Positions 1 through 8,317 of a stretch of DNA of 64,000 bases are shown here, in pieces. The stretch lies in NCBI RefSeq assembly GCF_023078495.1, contig NZ_CP095742.1, positions 1,612,001-1,676,000 on the forward strand, read 5' to 3'. The position numbers and the translations under genes are program-made. How positions within the stretch are numbered: position 1 is the stretch's first letter; each line of letters starts with the position of its first letter. The stretch is from Luteibacter aegosomatissinici. Lineage in GTDB: Bacteria > Pseudomonadota > Gammaproteobacteria > Xanthomonadales > Rhodanobacteraceae. Below the pieces are notes generated by a model. The model ran no database searches. It saw only the letters and a program-made list of their open reading frames with translations, and was not told the DNA's origin.

Positions 1-211
1 CCTGCGAATCGCTTGAGTTGAATACGAGCTGCCCATTGCCGCAGCTGGAGGGGGTGTACCAAAGCACGACACCCTGCGGTGCGGGGTAATCCTGGACCAG
101 CCACCCTGCGACGGGAGCATCGAAACCGGTAGACGCATTAGCCGCGCCAGCTGCGAGAACGCCGATCGACAGGCATGCGGCAACGGCCGCGCCGCGAAGT
201 TTCTTCATCAT
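1..211 (-). CDS. small secreted protein, cut by window edge
   Basis: The N-terminal 70 codons are visible and the gene runs off the left edge. Tandem ATGs lie at 211 and 208, with an AAGGA-like ribosome site about 7 bases before the first. The product begins with a typical Sec signal peptide (MMKKLRGAAVAAC, then a hydrophobic stretch ending A-N-A-S), followed by a mature part with G-F-D-A-P-V-x-G-W-L and W-Y-T-P-S-x-C-x-N-G. It is a paralogue of the next gene, which shares these motifs and the S-S-D-S-Q run. It is probably periplasmic or secreted. I recognise no named family. The two genes look like a tandem duplication. Confidence 0.75.
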   Translation of the reverse strand, partial: MMKKLRGAAVAACLSIGVLAAGAANASTGFDAPVAGWLVQDYPAPQGVVLWYTPSSCGNGQLVFNSSDSQ

Positions 212-317
212 GATGTTTTCCTTGGGTATGCCACGTACGCACTGAACGGCTCAGGCGTGCCTGTGGCTTGGGGACGTCCGCTGTAACACGTGCGCCAAGA
301 GACGCTGGGCAACCAAC

Positions 318-650
318 TCAGGACGGAATGACGCCGAAATCGCTGATGATGCAGCTCCCACCCGAGACCTCGTAGGTAATGTGCATCTTTGCGCCCATTG
401 CCTTGGCGGCAAGCACCATGGCGACCAACCGGTTCTGGCGATCTTGCGAGTCGCTGGAAGTAAACGTGACGCCGCCATTTACGCAGGTGGACGGCGTATA
501 CCAAAGCGCGACGCTGGTTGGGTAATCCTGGATGAGCCAGCCATTGACGGGCGCATCGAAACCCGATGATGCGTTGGCGGCCCCAGCCGCGAATGCAGTG
601 GCGGCCAGACAAGCGCACGTGACGGCGCGGCGGATGGTTCCAATCTTCAT
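318..650 (-). CDS. small secreted protein, tandem paralogue
   Basis: A 110-aa exported protein of unknown function. I start at the ATG at 650 because a strong AAAGGGGAAG ribosome site lies just upstream; the reading frame also extends to 695, but without a ribosome site. Residues 1-27 form a Sec signal peptide (basic start MKIGTIRRAV, hydrophobic core, cleavage near A-N-A-S). The mature part has two cysteines (T-C-V-N-G and S-C-I-I-S), which could form a disulfide. It shares G-F-D-A-P-V-x-G-W, W-Y-T-P-S and S-S-D-S-Q with the adjacent upstream-edge gene. The pair likely arose by duplication. No domain is recognised. Confidence 0.8.
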   Translation of the reverse strand: MKIGTIRRAVTCACLAATAFAAGAANASSGFDAPVNGWLIQDYPTSVALWYTPSTCVNGGVTFTSSDSQDRQNRLVAMVLAAKAMGAKMHITYEVSGGSCIISDFGVIPS

Positions 651-896
651 GGTCTTCCCCTTTAGGATTGCCATACGTATGGCGGGGTGGATCATGAGGC
701 TCGGGAATTCGGCGCGTCTGTAGGTGTGGGCCTAGTGGCGTGTAGGGTTTCTCCTACGTCGCATGACAGCGAAGTGTATTTGTGACCGGCATCCCGTTTG
801 CCGGGTTGATGCATGGTGGGTTCCGCCTTAATCAACGATCAAAGGCGGGGCGCCAGGAGAACAAAGCCACAGCTCGGGCTGTGCCTCCCAGCCGAA

Positions 897-1871
897 TCAG
901 ATCATCCCGATCGTGCGCATCCAGGTTTCCGCAAGATCAGTCCACTGAGTAATGGGGTTTGCCGTCTTGCGTACGCCGAAGGCGTGGCCGCCCTTCGCAT
1001 AAAGATGCATTTCCACCGGTACGTTGGCCTGCTTCAGGGCGACGAAATACGTAAGCGATTCGCGAACGTCGTCCGTGGCATCGTCTTCGGCCTGGACGAT
1101 GAAGGTGGGCGGCCCCTTCGGATCGATACGAACCTCGTTGGTCAGCTTTATCCCGGGCCCTACCCAAAGATGACCGGGATAACCCGCGATGGCGAAGTCC
1201 GGACGAAAGTTGAGCTTGTCGGCGTCATCGACCGGCTTGTAAGCCAACCGGGTGTGATTGCTGATGTCGGCCACCATGCGGCCGCCGGCGGAGAAGCCAA
1301 CCACGCCGACCTTGTGTGGATCGATACCCAGGGATGACGCGCGCTGTCGCAGCAACACCATCGCGCGCTGTGCATCCTGCAGGGCCATGGGCTCCTTGGG
1401 CTCCCGTCGGCAATTGCACTCATCGGCCCAATAGGGGCCTGAACCAGGCACGCGGTACTTAAGGACGGCGCAGGTAATGCCCTTGGCGGTGAGCCAGTCG
1501 CATATCTCCGTGCCTTCCAGATCGATCGCCAGTACGCGGTAGCCCCCGCCAGGGAAGACGAGCATGGCAGCGCCGGTGTTCTTTCCCTTTGCCGGATAAA
1601 CGCTCACCGTGGGGCGCGATACCAGCTCGATCATCGTGATCGGCTGGTCAGCAATTTTTCCTTTGGAGAGACCGAACCGTTCCGGCCCGACTGTCGCGGG
1701 CGCGGCGATGTGGAGATCGGCGGGCCATAGGGGAATTTGTTCTATCCCCGCTGGCGGCTGCCACGGCTTGTTTTGCTGGTTCAATAGCGGTTCTACGCCA
1801 GAAGTGCCGGCCCTTGCGGTCGCTGAAAGCAACAGCGCCGCCAGCAAACCCATCCATTGTCCCTTGCTCAT
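897..1871 (-). CDS. exported alpha/beta hydrolase (BD-FAE / acetyl-xylan-esterase-like)
   Basis: A 324-aa serine hydrolase. The start is the ATG at 1871, which follows a GGGGAG ribosome site and opens a signal peptide (MSKGQWMGLLAALLLSATARA). The open frame upstream to 2138 lacks these signs. The fold is shown by an F-P-G-G-G-Y oxyanion-hole loop near residue 100, the nucleophile elbow G-F-S-A-G-G in the middle, an acidic E-D-D segment and a terminal G-G-H-A-F-G that supplies the catalytic histidine. This pattern is typical of the esterase/lipase family that deacylates sugars or carbohydrate side chains. Periplasmic location is inferred from the signal peptide. The exact substrate cannot be told from sequence. 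Confidence 0.85.
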   Translation of the reverse strand: MSKGQWMGLLAALLLSATARAGTSGVEPLLNQQNKPWQPPAGIEQIPLWPADLHIAAPATVGPERFGLSKGKIADQPITMIELVSRPTVSVYPAKGKNTGAAMLVFPGGGYRVLAIDLEGTEICDWLTAKGITCAVLKYRVPGSGPYWADECNCRREPKEPMALQDAQRAMVLLRQRASSLGIDPHKVGVVGFSAGGRMVADISNHTRLAYKPVDDADKLNFRPDFAIAGYPGHLWVGPGIKLTNEVRIDPKGPPTFIVQAEDDATDDVRESLTYFVALKQANVPVEMHLYAKGGHAFGVRKTANPITQWTDLAETWMRTIGMI

Positions 1872-2008
1872 CGCAGCTTCTCCCCTCACGCAGGTGAGAG
1901 CGTAATGTGATCGGTACAGCTGGCTTTTTCGTGGCGTAGGAATGGCCATTTGTTTGCCGAAGGAGTATTTCGGCGGTCGCGCTATCAACGACAATACAAG
2001 CGGCCTTG

Positions 2009-2341
2009 TCAGGCGGGCACGTCGCCGGAAACCTCCTGGTCCGGCGACAGCGACTCCGACATAAAAGTCTGCGAGTAAACCGGCCGCACCAACCGCTTCG
2101 GCAACACCGGCAGCGAATTGTTCGGCAGATCCATCCACCCCCGTTTCAACCCGAAGGCGTGCTCCGCGCCCCGGGCGAACATGGACGGCACGTTGCCGCC
2201 CAGCATCATCCGGGTGAGCTTGCGTGGGGTGACGATGCTTCCAAAGGCTTCTGACTGCGCCTGGGGCGTGGAAATGCCGGCGAGTTCGAGGGCGGAGAGG
2301 ATGAGCGAGAGGTTCTGACGGCGATGGTGCTGGCGAAACAT
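2009..2341 (-). CDS. small XRE/Cro-like DNA-binding protein
   Basis: About 110 aa, with the start placed at ATG 2341. The C-terminal half, with a run resembling G-N-V-P-S-M-F-A-R-G-A-E-H-A-F-G followed by K-R-G-W-M-D, matches the end of lambda-repressor-like helix-turn-helix domains, where a recognition helix is followed by a G-x-x-x-G-W-(ML)-D segment. The ribosome site is weak and the frame stays open to 2491, so the start is uncertain. No neighbour suggests a target. It could be a solitary regulator or a remnant of a phage-type repressor. Confidence 0.5.
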   Translation of the reverse strand: MFRQHHRRQNLSLILSALELAGISTPQAQSEAFGSIVTPRKLTRMMLGGNVPSMFARGAEHAFGLKRGWMDLPNNSLPVLPKRLVRPVYSQTFMSESLSPDQEVSGDVPA

Positions 2342-2576
2342 ACTGCTACTACGTAAACAATTACGAATCCTTATACCGGAGCCGTTTGGGAGCTCCAAAG
2401 TGGGAACACTATGAAAGTTCGGCATATTGTGAAACGCGCTCGAAAGTTGTCTCGATTCGGTAACCGAGTGTTGCGTTATCAATAAAATCATGACGTTGCA
2501 TGAAACATTGAGACTAAAGCCACGACAATAACTGCCGTTAACACCTAAGAATTTTTCCTAGGGCAGTTTCGGCAGC

Positions 2577-4232
2577 ATGAGCATCAGGTGGCGCATCATC
2601 TTCACCATGGCGGCAGCACTCCTCGCCGCTATCGTTATCGGTATCACGGGCCTCGTGGCCCTGGATAACACTCAGTCCAGCCTCGAAGGCATCTACCGGA
2701 CCTCGCTGATCCCCATCGTGCACGTGAGCGAGGTGCGTGCCTCGCTGATGAATGAGCGCAACGCCGTAAACCGCGCCATCGCACGCGGCACGCCCGATGC
2801 GATTGTTGACGCGCGGCAGACCGTTGCGGCCGCCCAGGCGAAGCTCGCCAAGGACTGGTCGGGCTATTACCCGGATCTGCTCAGCAGCGATTCCGAGCGT
2901 GCATCCGCCAAGGCCTTTATCGCAGCGCGCGAGATCTCGGATGATCGTGTCAAAACGTTGCTCGATAAGCTCGAGAAAGGCGACAAGGACGCGGTGCCTT
3001 TCCTGATCAAGGACGTCGGCCCGGCCATGGATTCCGCCACCGGACAGATCTCCCAGCTCATCACGATCAACGAGCAGCAGGCCGATGGCGATTACGCCAC
3101 TGCGGCGGCGCGCGAACGCCGCACGGTGGTGATCACGCTTACGGTGTTGGTCGTGGCGGCAGGCTTCGTTGCGTTGCTCGGCTTCCTGCTGGCGCGCGCC
3201 GTGGTGCGCCCGCTGCTTCGCGCCCGCGATCTCGCAGCACGCATCAGCCAGGGTGAACTCAACCATCACCTCGAAGTGCAGGGCAGCGATGAACTCAGCG
3301 AAACGCTGCGTGCACTGGGCACGATGGACGAACAGCTGACGCGCATCGTGAGCCAGGTACGCAGCAACGCACAGCAGGTGACCTACGCCGCGCGCGATAT
3401 CTCGGCGGGCACTGACGACCTGTCCAGCCGCACGCAGGAGCAGGCCTCGTCGCTGGAGGAAACCGCTGCCTCCATGGAAGAAATGACCGCGACCGTGCGC
3501 GAAAACTCCGAAGGCGCCGAGATGGCGCGTGATCTCACGACGTCGCTGCACGGCGATGCCGAAGCAGGCCAGGCGGTCGCGGAAGAGGCGGTGGCGGCCA
3601 TGGGCGAGATCACCCGCAGCAGCCGTAGCGTGGCCGAGATCGCGGTGCTGATCGACGAGATTGCGTTCCAGACCAACCTGCTCGCACTGAACGCGGCCGT
3701 GGAAGCCGCACGCGCTGGCGAACAGGGCAGGGGGTTTGCCGTGGTCGCGGGCGAAGTGCGCTCGCTGGCGCAGCGCAGCGCCTCGGCGGCTCGCGACATC
3801 AAGAAGCTCATCGCCGACGCCTCCGAGCGTGTGGAGACCGGCGCGGCACTGGTTGGCCGCACGGGCGATGCGCTGACGCAGATCGGCAACGGGGCCACCC
3901 GTGTCTCCGGCATCGTCGGCAATATCGCCGCCGCATCGCTGCAGCAATCGGCCGGCATAGAACAGGTGAATGGTGCGGTTACCGCGCTCGACGAGGTGAC
4001 CCAGCAGAATGCAGCACTGGTCGAGGAGGCGAGTGCCGCCGCGAAGCAGATGCTGGAACTGGCCGAGGAGCTGATGCGCCAGGTGGCGTTCTTCAGCATC
4101 GACGGTGAAGAAGCCGCCGCGGTGTCGGCGCCCGCGCGCACCTCCGCTACCCCGGCGCCGGCCGCCTCGCACGTGCCTGTTCGGACACCGCGCCCCGCCG
4201 TGGCAGAAGCCGAGCTCTGGACCGAGTTTTAA
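2577..4232 (+). CDS. methyl-accepting chemotaxis protein
   Basis: A 551-aa inner-membrane chemoreceptor. A short cytoplasmic start leads into TM1 (about residues 8-28), then a periplasmic four-helix-bundle-type ligand domain, TM2 (about 182-206), a HAMP domain (about 207-262) and the long signalling coiled coil. The hairpin tip carries the conserved [21 protein letters not shown] block that contacts CheA/CheW. Methylation-helix segments rich in E and Q flank it ([12 protein letters not shown]). The tail ends A-E-L-W-T-E-F, loosely like the CheR-tethering pentapeptide of long receptors. The ligand is unknown. It stands alone and is followed by a strong hairpin. Confidence 0.95.
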   Translation: MSIRWRIIFTMAAALLAAIVIGITGLVALDNTQSSLEGIYRTSLIPIVHVSEVRASLMNERNAVNRAIARGTPDAIVDARQTVAAAQAKLAKDWSGYYPDLLSSDSERASAKAFIAAREISDDRVKTLLDKLEKGDKDAVPFLIKDVGPAMDSATGQISQLITINEQQADGDYATAAARERRTVVITLTVLVVAAGFVALLGFLLARAVVRPLLRARDLAARISQGELNHHLEVQGSDELSETLRALGTMDEQLTRIVSQVRSNAQQVTYAARDISAGTDDLSSRTQEQASSLEETAASMEEMTATVRENSEGAEMARDLTTSLHGDAEAGQAVAEEAVAAMGEITRSSRSVAEIAVLIDEIAFQTNLLALNAAVEAARAGEQGRGFAVVAGEVRSLAQRSASAARDIKKLIADASERVETGAALVGRTGDALTQIGNGATRVSGIVGNIAAASLQQSAGIEQVNGAVTALDEVTQQNAALVEEASAAAKQMLELAEELMRQVAFFSIDGEEAAAVSAPARTSATPAPAASHVPVRTPRPAVAEAELWTEF

Positions 4233-4240
4233 CCCCGGTC

Positions 4241-4269
4241 GGGCGCCTGCGAACACGCAGGCGCCGCCC
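4241..4269 (+). terminator. hairpin terminator after chemoreceptor gene
   Basis: A perfect 10-bp stem (GGCGCCTGCG at 4242-4251, complement at 4256-4265) with an AACA loop begins ten bases after the receptor stop codon. There is no clear T-run, so termination is inferred from position and stem strength. Confidence 0.6.
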
Positions 4270-4345
4270 GTTGCAGGTGCAACCACCTTGCCACGTCACG
4301 GGTTGACGAATACCGTGTGGGCGTCCAGACAAGGAGCGCCCCCAC

Positions 4346-5041
4346 TTGAAGCCCGTGGCAGCACGCAACCTGCATAGCCAGGTAGTTCAACAGCTGGGCC
4401 AGCTCATCGTGAGCGGCCAGCTGGCGCCGGGCGAGGGCTTGCCGCGCGAAGATTTGCTTGCGGAAAAGCTCAACGTAAGCCGCACGGCGCTGCGCGAGGC
4501 CATGAAAGTGCTGGTGGCCAAGGGCCTTATCGAATCGCGCCAGCGCACCGGTGCGCGAGTGCGCGAGGAAATCCACTGGAAGCAGTTGGATCAGGATGTG
4601 CTGGCCTGGCGCTGCGCCTCCATGCCTACCGCGGATTTCGTCGACAAGCTCGTGGAAATGCGTGAGCTGATCGAGCCTGGCGCGGCCGCGGCAGCGGCAA
4701 AGCGTCGCACGACCGCGCAACTAGCGGCGTTAAAGGCAGCCTACGAGGCCATGGCCGCTGCCGAAGACCTCGATGCCTGGGCCGAAGCGGACCTCGCTTT
4801 CCACGAAACCATGCTGCTGGCGACGAACAACGAACTCATGGTGTCGTTGTTCACCGTGATCGAGACCGCGTTGGGGCAGTATTTCCTGCTTTCCGCGCGC
4901 AAGGCGGTCGATTTCAAGGCGGCCCTGCCTCAGCATGCCAAGGTACTTGAGGCCATCCGCCGCAAGCAGCCCGAAGTGGCACGCACGGCCATGTTCGACA
5001 TGGTCGACGCCTCCCGCCGCAACATTCGCCGCCGTCGCTAA
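4346..5041 (+). CDS. GntR/FadR-family transcriptional regulator (DgoR-like)
   Basis: A 231-aa regulator. The start is TTG 4346, with an AAGGAG ribosome site nine bases upstream. The N-terminal winged helix (about 8-75) contains L-A-E-K-L-N-V-S-R-T-A-L-R-E-A-M-K, the GntR recognition-helix signature. Residues about 85-225 form the all-helical FCD ligand-binding domain of the FadR branch. The sequence most resembles sugar-acid/galactonate regulators. It sits upstream of, and in line with, aldose 1-epimerase and two alpha-galactosidase genes, so it probably controls galactoside use in response to galactose or a derivative. That ligand is inference from context. Confidence 0.88.
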   Translation: MKPVAARNLHSQVVQQLGQLIVSGQLAPGEGLPREDLLAEKLNVSRTALREAMKVLVAKGLIESRQRTGARVREEIHWKQLDQDVLAWRCASMPTADFVDKLVEMRELIEPGAAAAAAKRRTTAQLAALKAAYEAMAAAEDLDAWAEADLAFHETMLLATNNELMVSLFTVIETALGQYFLLSARKAVDFKAALPQHAKVLEAIRRKQPEVARTAMFDMVDASRRNIRRRR

Positions 5042-5070
5042 GCGTTGCCCGACCCCTGTAACCCGCATGG

Positions 5071-5137
5071 CAGCGCCGATGCGGCGCTGATGCTGCGCCG
5101 CAGCTTGCGGTCGGATAATCATAAAATACTACTATTG
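5071..5137 (+). promoter_or_regulatory. regulatory gap before the galactoside operon
   Basis: The 125-base gap holds an 8-bp perfect inverted repeat, CAGCGCCG at 5071-5078 with its complement at 5082-5089. A sudden AT-rich imperfect palindrome follows (ATAATCATAAAATACTAC, about 5116-5133), in otherwise GC-rich DNA. The AT-rich part could be a -10 region or the operator of the adjacent GntR protein. The hairpin may end the regulator transcript. Both roles are inferred. Confidence 0.35.
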
Positions 5138-5166
5138 CTCCCCTGTGCCCTGGGGGATACCTGGAG

Positions 5167-6057
5167 ATGCTGGAGCTCGCCAATGCGCGCCTTGGCGTGA
5201 CGTTGCTGCCCGAGGTGGGCGGTGGCGTCGCGCGGTTCGATTGGCTGGCTGGCGCCGAGCCCGTGCCGCTGATGCGGCCGTGCGACCAGGTGCCCGTGGC
5301 GGGCCCGGGCCGCTATGAGCCCAACCTGCTCGCGTGTTACCCGCTGGTGCCATGGAGCAACCGCATCACGGAGGGTGGCTTCGAGCACGCCGGGGTGAAG
5401 GTGCGCTTGCCGCTCAACCGCGCCGATGATCCGTATCCGATCCACGGTACGGGCTGGCAGCGCCGGTGGCATGTGGAGCAGCACGATGATGACGCCGCCG
5501 TGCTGGCACTCCATGACGCCGTGGAGGGCGCGTACGATTACCGCGCGCGGATGGCCTATCGCCTTGAGGGCGATGCGCTGCGTGTCGAACTCTCCGTCAC
5601 GAATACCGGCCGCTCTGCGTTGCCGTTCGGGCTTGGCCTGCACCCATTCTTTCCCCGCCACGGTAGCGTGCAGCTGTACGCCCCGGCGCGGTCCGTGTGG
5701 CGTAACGACGAGCGAAACCTCATCCCTCTCGCTCGCAGCACGGTCCCGCCGGCGTGGGATTTTTCTTCCGACACGAGCCTCCCCGAGGGTGGGCTCAATA
5801 ACGCGTTCCAGGGTTGGCCGGGCGCGGCGCGCATCACCTGGCCACGTGAGCGCCTGAGCCTGCACATCACGGCGGATGTGGACACCTACATCCTCTACGC
5901 CCCCGAGGGCGAGGGCTTCTTCTGCTTCGAGCCGGTCGATCATCCTGTCAACGCCGTGCACCAGGCTGGCGGTGCCGCCGCTCACGGCATGACGGTACTG
6001 GCACCGGGGCAGGTACTGGCACGATCCTTTGCATTCCGTGTTTCCCAAGAGGGGTAA
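5167..6057 (+). CDS. aldose 1-epimerase (galactose mutarotase)
   Basis: A 296-aa cytoplasmic enzyme that interconverts alpha and beta anomers of galactose or glucose. It begins MLELANARLGVTLLPEVGGG and shows the family's beta-sandwich landmarks: N-R-I near residue 63, the catalytic-histidine loop H-G-T-G-W-Q-R near 95, L-G-L-H-P-F-F-P near 160, and a late E-P-V-D-H-P-V-N. No signal peptide is present. The next gene starts five bases after its stop, so it is co-transcribed with the alpha-galactosidases. It would convert the beta- or alpha-galactose they release into the form used by galactose catabolism. Confidence 0.9.
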   Translation: MLELANARLGVTLLPEVGGGVARFDWLAGAEPVPLMRPCDQVPVAGPGRYEPNLLACYPLVPWSNRITEGGFEHAGVKVRLPLNRADDPYPIHGTGWQRRWHVEQHDDDAAVLALHDAVEGAYDYRARMAYRLEGDALRVELSVTNTGRSALPFGLGLHPFFPRHGSVQLYAPARSVWRNDERNLIPLARSTVPPAWDFSSDTSLPEGGLNNAFQGWPGAARITWPRERLSLHITADVDTYILYAPEGEGFFCFEPVDHPVNAVHQAGGAAAHGMTVLAPGQVLARSFAFRVSQEG

Positions 6058-6062
6058 GACCG

Positions 6063-8291
6063 TTGAAGTCGTTTGCCACCATCACCCGGTTGTCCCTGGC
6101 GCTCGCCGCCGCCCTCGCCACGCCGCTGGCCGCCGCTCCGGCGCCGCGCGATGCCACGCCACGTTACGACGCATCAGCGCACGTGTTCCGCCTGGATGCG
6201 GGCAAGGTCACCTACGCCATGGGCGTCGATCCCGATGGCAAGCTGCAGACGCTGTACTGGGGCGCGCGCCTCGCGACGGATGATCCGCTTGGCCCGGCCG
6301 TGCCTGCGGTGGAACGTTCGTCGTTCGATCCGAAAGGGGCGCTCTCGCGGCAGGAATACGCGGGGTGGGGTGGCAACCTCACGGCGATACCCGCCTTGAA
6401 GGTGCGCTTCGATGACGGTAACCGTGACCTCATCCTGCGCTACGACAGCTACCGGATCGATCACGGTGCCCTCGCGATCCTGCTTCGCGATGCGCAGGCG
6501 GGCGTGGACGTGACCCTGCGTTACACCGCTGATGAGGCCACCGGCGTGATCGGCCGTTCGGCGCGCATCGAAAACAAGAGCAAGCAGGCGCTGACGATCG
6601 ATAGCGCGGCCGCCGCCACGTGGAGCCTGCCGGCGGGCAGCGATTACTCGTTGCGTTACCTGACCGGCACGTGGGCGGGCGAGTGGCACCTGCAAACGCG
6701 CGCCATCACACCGGGCTCCACGGTGCTGGAAAGCCGCCGCGGTTCCACCGGTGATGAAAACAACCCGTGGTTCGCGATCAATCGCGGTGGGGCGTGGAAC
6801 GAACAGCAAGGCGATGTCTGGTTCGGCGCGCTGGGCTGGAGCGGGTCGTGGAGCATTCGGGTGGATGAAGACATCCTTGGCCAGGTGCGCGTGACCGGTG
6901 GCTACAACCCGTTCGATTTCGGGTACCGGCTGAAGCCCGGCGAGGCGCTGGAGACGCCAGTGTTTTACGGCGGTTACACCAGTGATGGCATGGGCGAGGC
7001 ATCGCGCTTGCTGCATCGCTTCGAGAAGAGCCGCATCCTGCCGAAAGGTGACGAAGCAAAGCTTCGCCCCGTGCTCTACAACTCGTGGGAAGCGACCGAG
7101 TTCAAGGTGAACGAGCAAGGCCAGGAGCAGTTGGCCGAGCGTGCGGCGGCCCTCGGAGTCGAGCGATTCGTGATCGACGATGGCTGGTTTGGTGCACGCA
7201 ATACCGATCACGCCGGCCTGGGCGACTGGGTGGTGAACCGCACCAAGTTCCCCAACGGCCTGAAGCCGCTGATCGACAAGGTGCACGGCCTGAAGATGAG
7301 CTTTGGTCTGTGGGTTGAGCCGGAGATGGTGAACCCGGACAGCGATCTCTACCGTGCGCACCCCGATTGGGTGCTTAACTTCACCGACCGCCAGCGCAGC
7401 GAGGGGCGTAACCAGCTCGTGCTGAACCTGGCGCGCGAAGACGTGAAGGCGCATGTGTTCGAGGTGCTCGACAAGCTGCTCGCGGAGAACGACATCCAGT
7501 TCCTGAAATGGGACTACAACCGCAACTGGTCCGAGCCGGGCTGGCCGCAGATGTCGCCGGAGGAGCAGCAGAAGGTGTATGTGGCGTATACCCGCAATCT
7601 CTACGACATCCTGCGCCGGCTGCGCGAGAAGCATCCCAGCGTGGAGATTGAATCGTGCTCGGGCGGCGGTGCCCGCGTCGATCTCGGCATCATGGCGCTC
7701 ACCGACGAAGTGTGGCCGTCCGACAATACCGATCCCTCCGATCGCCTTTCGATCCAGGACGGTTTCAGCCAGGCGTATACGCCCGCCACGATGATGGCGT
7801 GGGTGACGGGCTCGCCCAACTGGGTGAACAAGCGCGCCACGACACTGGATTTCCGTTTCCTGTCCTCGATGCAGGGTGGGCTTGGCATCGGTGCGAACCT
7901 GCTTGAATGGAACGATGCCGACAACGCTACGGCTCGCCACTACATCGCCGAGTACAAAACCATCCGCGCGACGGTGCAGAAGGGGGATCTTTACCGCCTG
8001 CTTTCCCCGCAGGGCCGCGCGCCCTGGTCGGCCACGTTCTCCGTGGCCGCGGACCGCCGCCAGGCCGTGCTCTTCGCGTTCCAGCGCCAGGGTGAAGAGG
8101 CTCGTGCCTTCCCGACGCTGTACTTGCAAGGGCTCGACGCGGCGGCGCGTTACCACGTTCGCTTTATCCATGGCACGGCGGCGCCCGGCACACCCGAGGT
8201 CGCGAGCGGTGCGTACTGGATGCAACACGGCATCAACCTGCAGATCAAGGGTGATTTCGACGCCGCAGGAGTCGTGTTCGACAAGCGCTAG
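6063..8291 (+). CDS. exported GH36 alpha-galactosidase
   Basis: A 742-aa glycoside hydrolase that removes terminal alpha-galactose from raffinose-type sugars or galactomannan. It starts at TTG 6063 with a Sec signal peptide (MKSFATITRLSLALAAALATPLAA). An N-terminal beta-sandwich domain (about 30-310) is followed by the (beta/alpha)8 barrel. The catalytic nucleophile is in F-L-K-W-D-Y-N-R (Asp484). The acid/base aspartate lies in W-P-S-D-N-T-D-P-S-D-R (553-557). C-S-G-G-G-A-R-V-D precedes it, as is usual in GH36. The C-terminal beta domain follows. It is in one operon with the mutarotase (5-base gap) and GH27 enzyme (26-base gap). Export implies that sugars are hydrolysed in the periplasm. Confidence 0.93.
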   Translation: MKSFATITRLSLALAAALATPLAAAPAPRDATPRYDASAHVFRLDAGKVTYAMGVDPDGKLQTLYWGARLATDDPLGPAVPAVERSSFDPKGALSRQEYAGWGGNLTAIPALKVRFDDGNRDLILRYDSYRIDHGALAILLRDAQAGVDVTLRYTADEATGVIGRSARIENKSKQALTIDSAAAATWSLPAGSDYSLRYLTGTWAGEWHLQTRAITPGSTVLESRRGSTGDENNPWFAINRGGAWNEQQGDVWFGALGWSGSWSIRVDEDILGQVRVTGGYNPFDFGYRLKPGEALETPVFYGGYTSDGMGEASRLLHRFEKSRILPKGDEAKLRPVLYNSWEATEFKVNEQGQEQLAERAAALGVERFVIDDGWFGARNTDHAGLGDWVVNRTKFPNGLKPLIDKVHGLKMSFGLWVEPEMVNPDSDLYRAHPDWVLNFTDRQRSEGRNQLVLNLAREDVKAHVFEVLDKLLAENDIQFLKWDYNRNWSEPGWPQMSPEEQQKVYVAYTRNLYDILRRLREKHPSVEIESCSGGGARVDLGIMALTDEVWPSDNTDPSDRLSIQDGFSQAYTPATMMAWVTGSPNWVNKRATTLDFRFLSSMQGGLGIGANLLEWNDADNATARHYIAEYKTIRATVQKGDLYRLLSPQGRAPWSATFSVAADRRQAVLFAFQRQGEEARAFPTLYLQGLDAAARYHVRFIHGTAAPGTPEVASGAYWMQHGINLQIKGDFDAAGVVFDKR

Positions 8292-8317
8292 GGCTTTTCC
8301 CCGCAAGGAGTCGCGCC

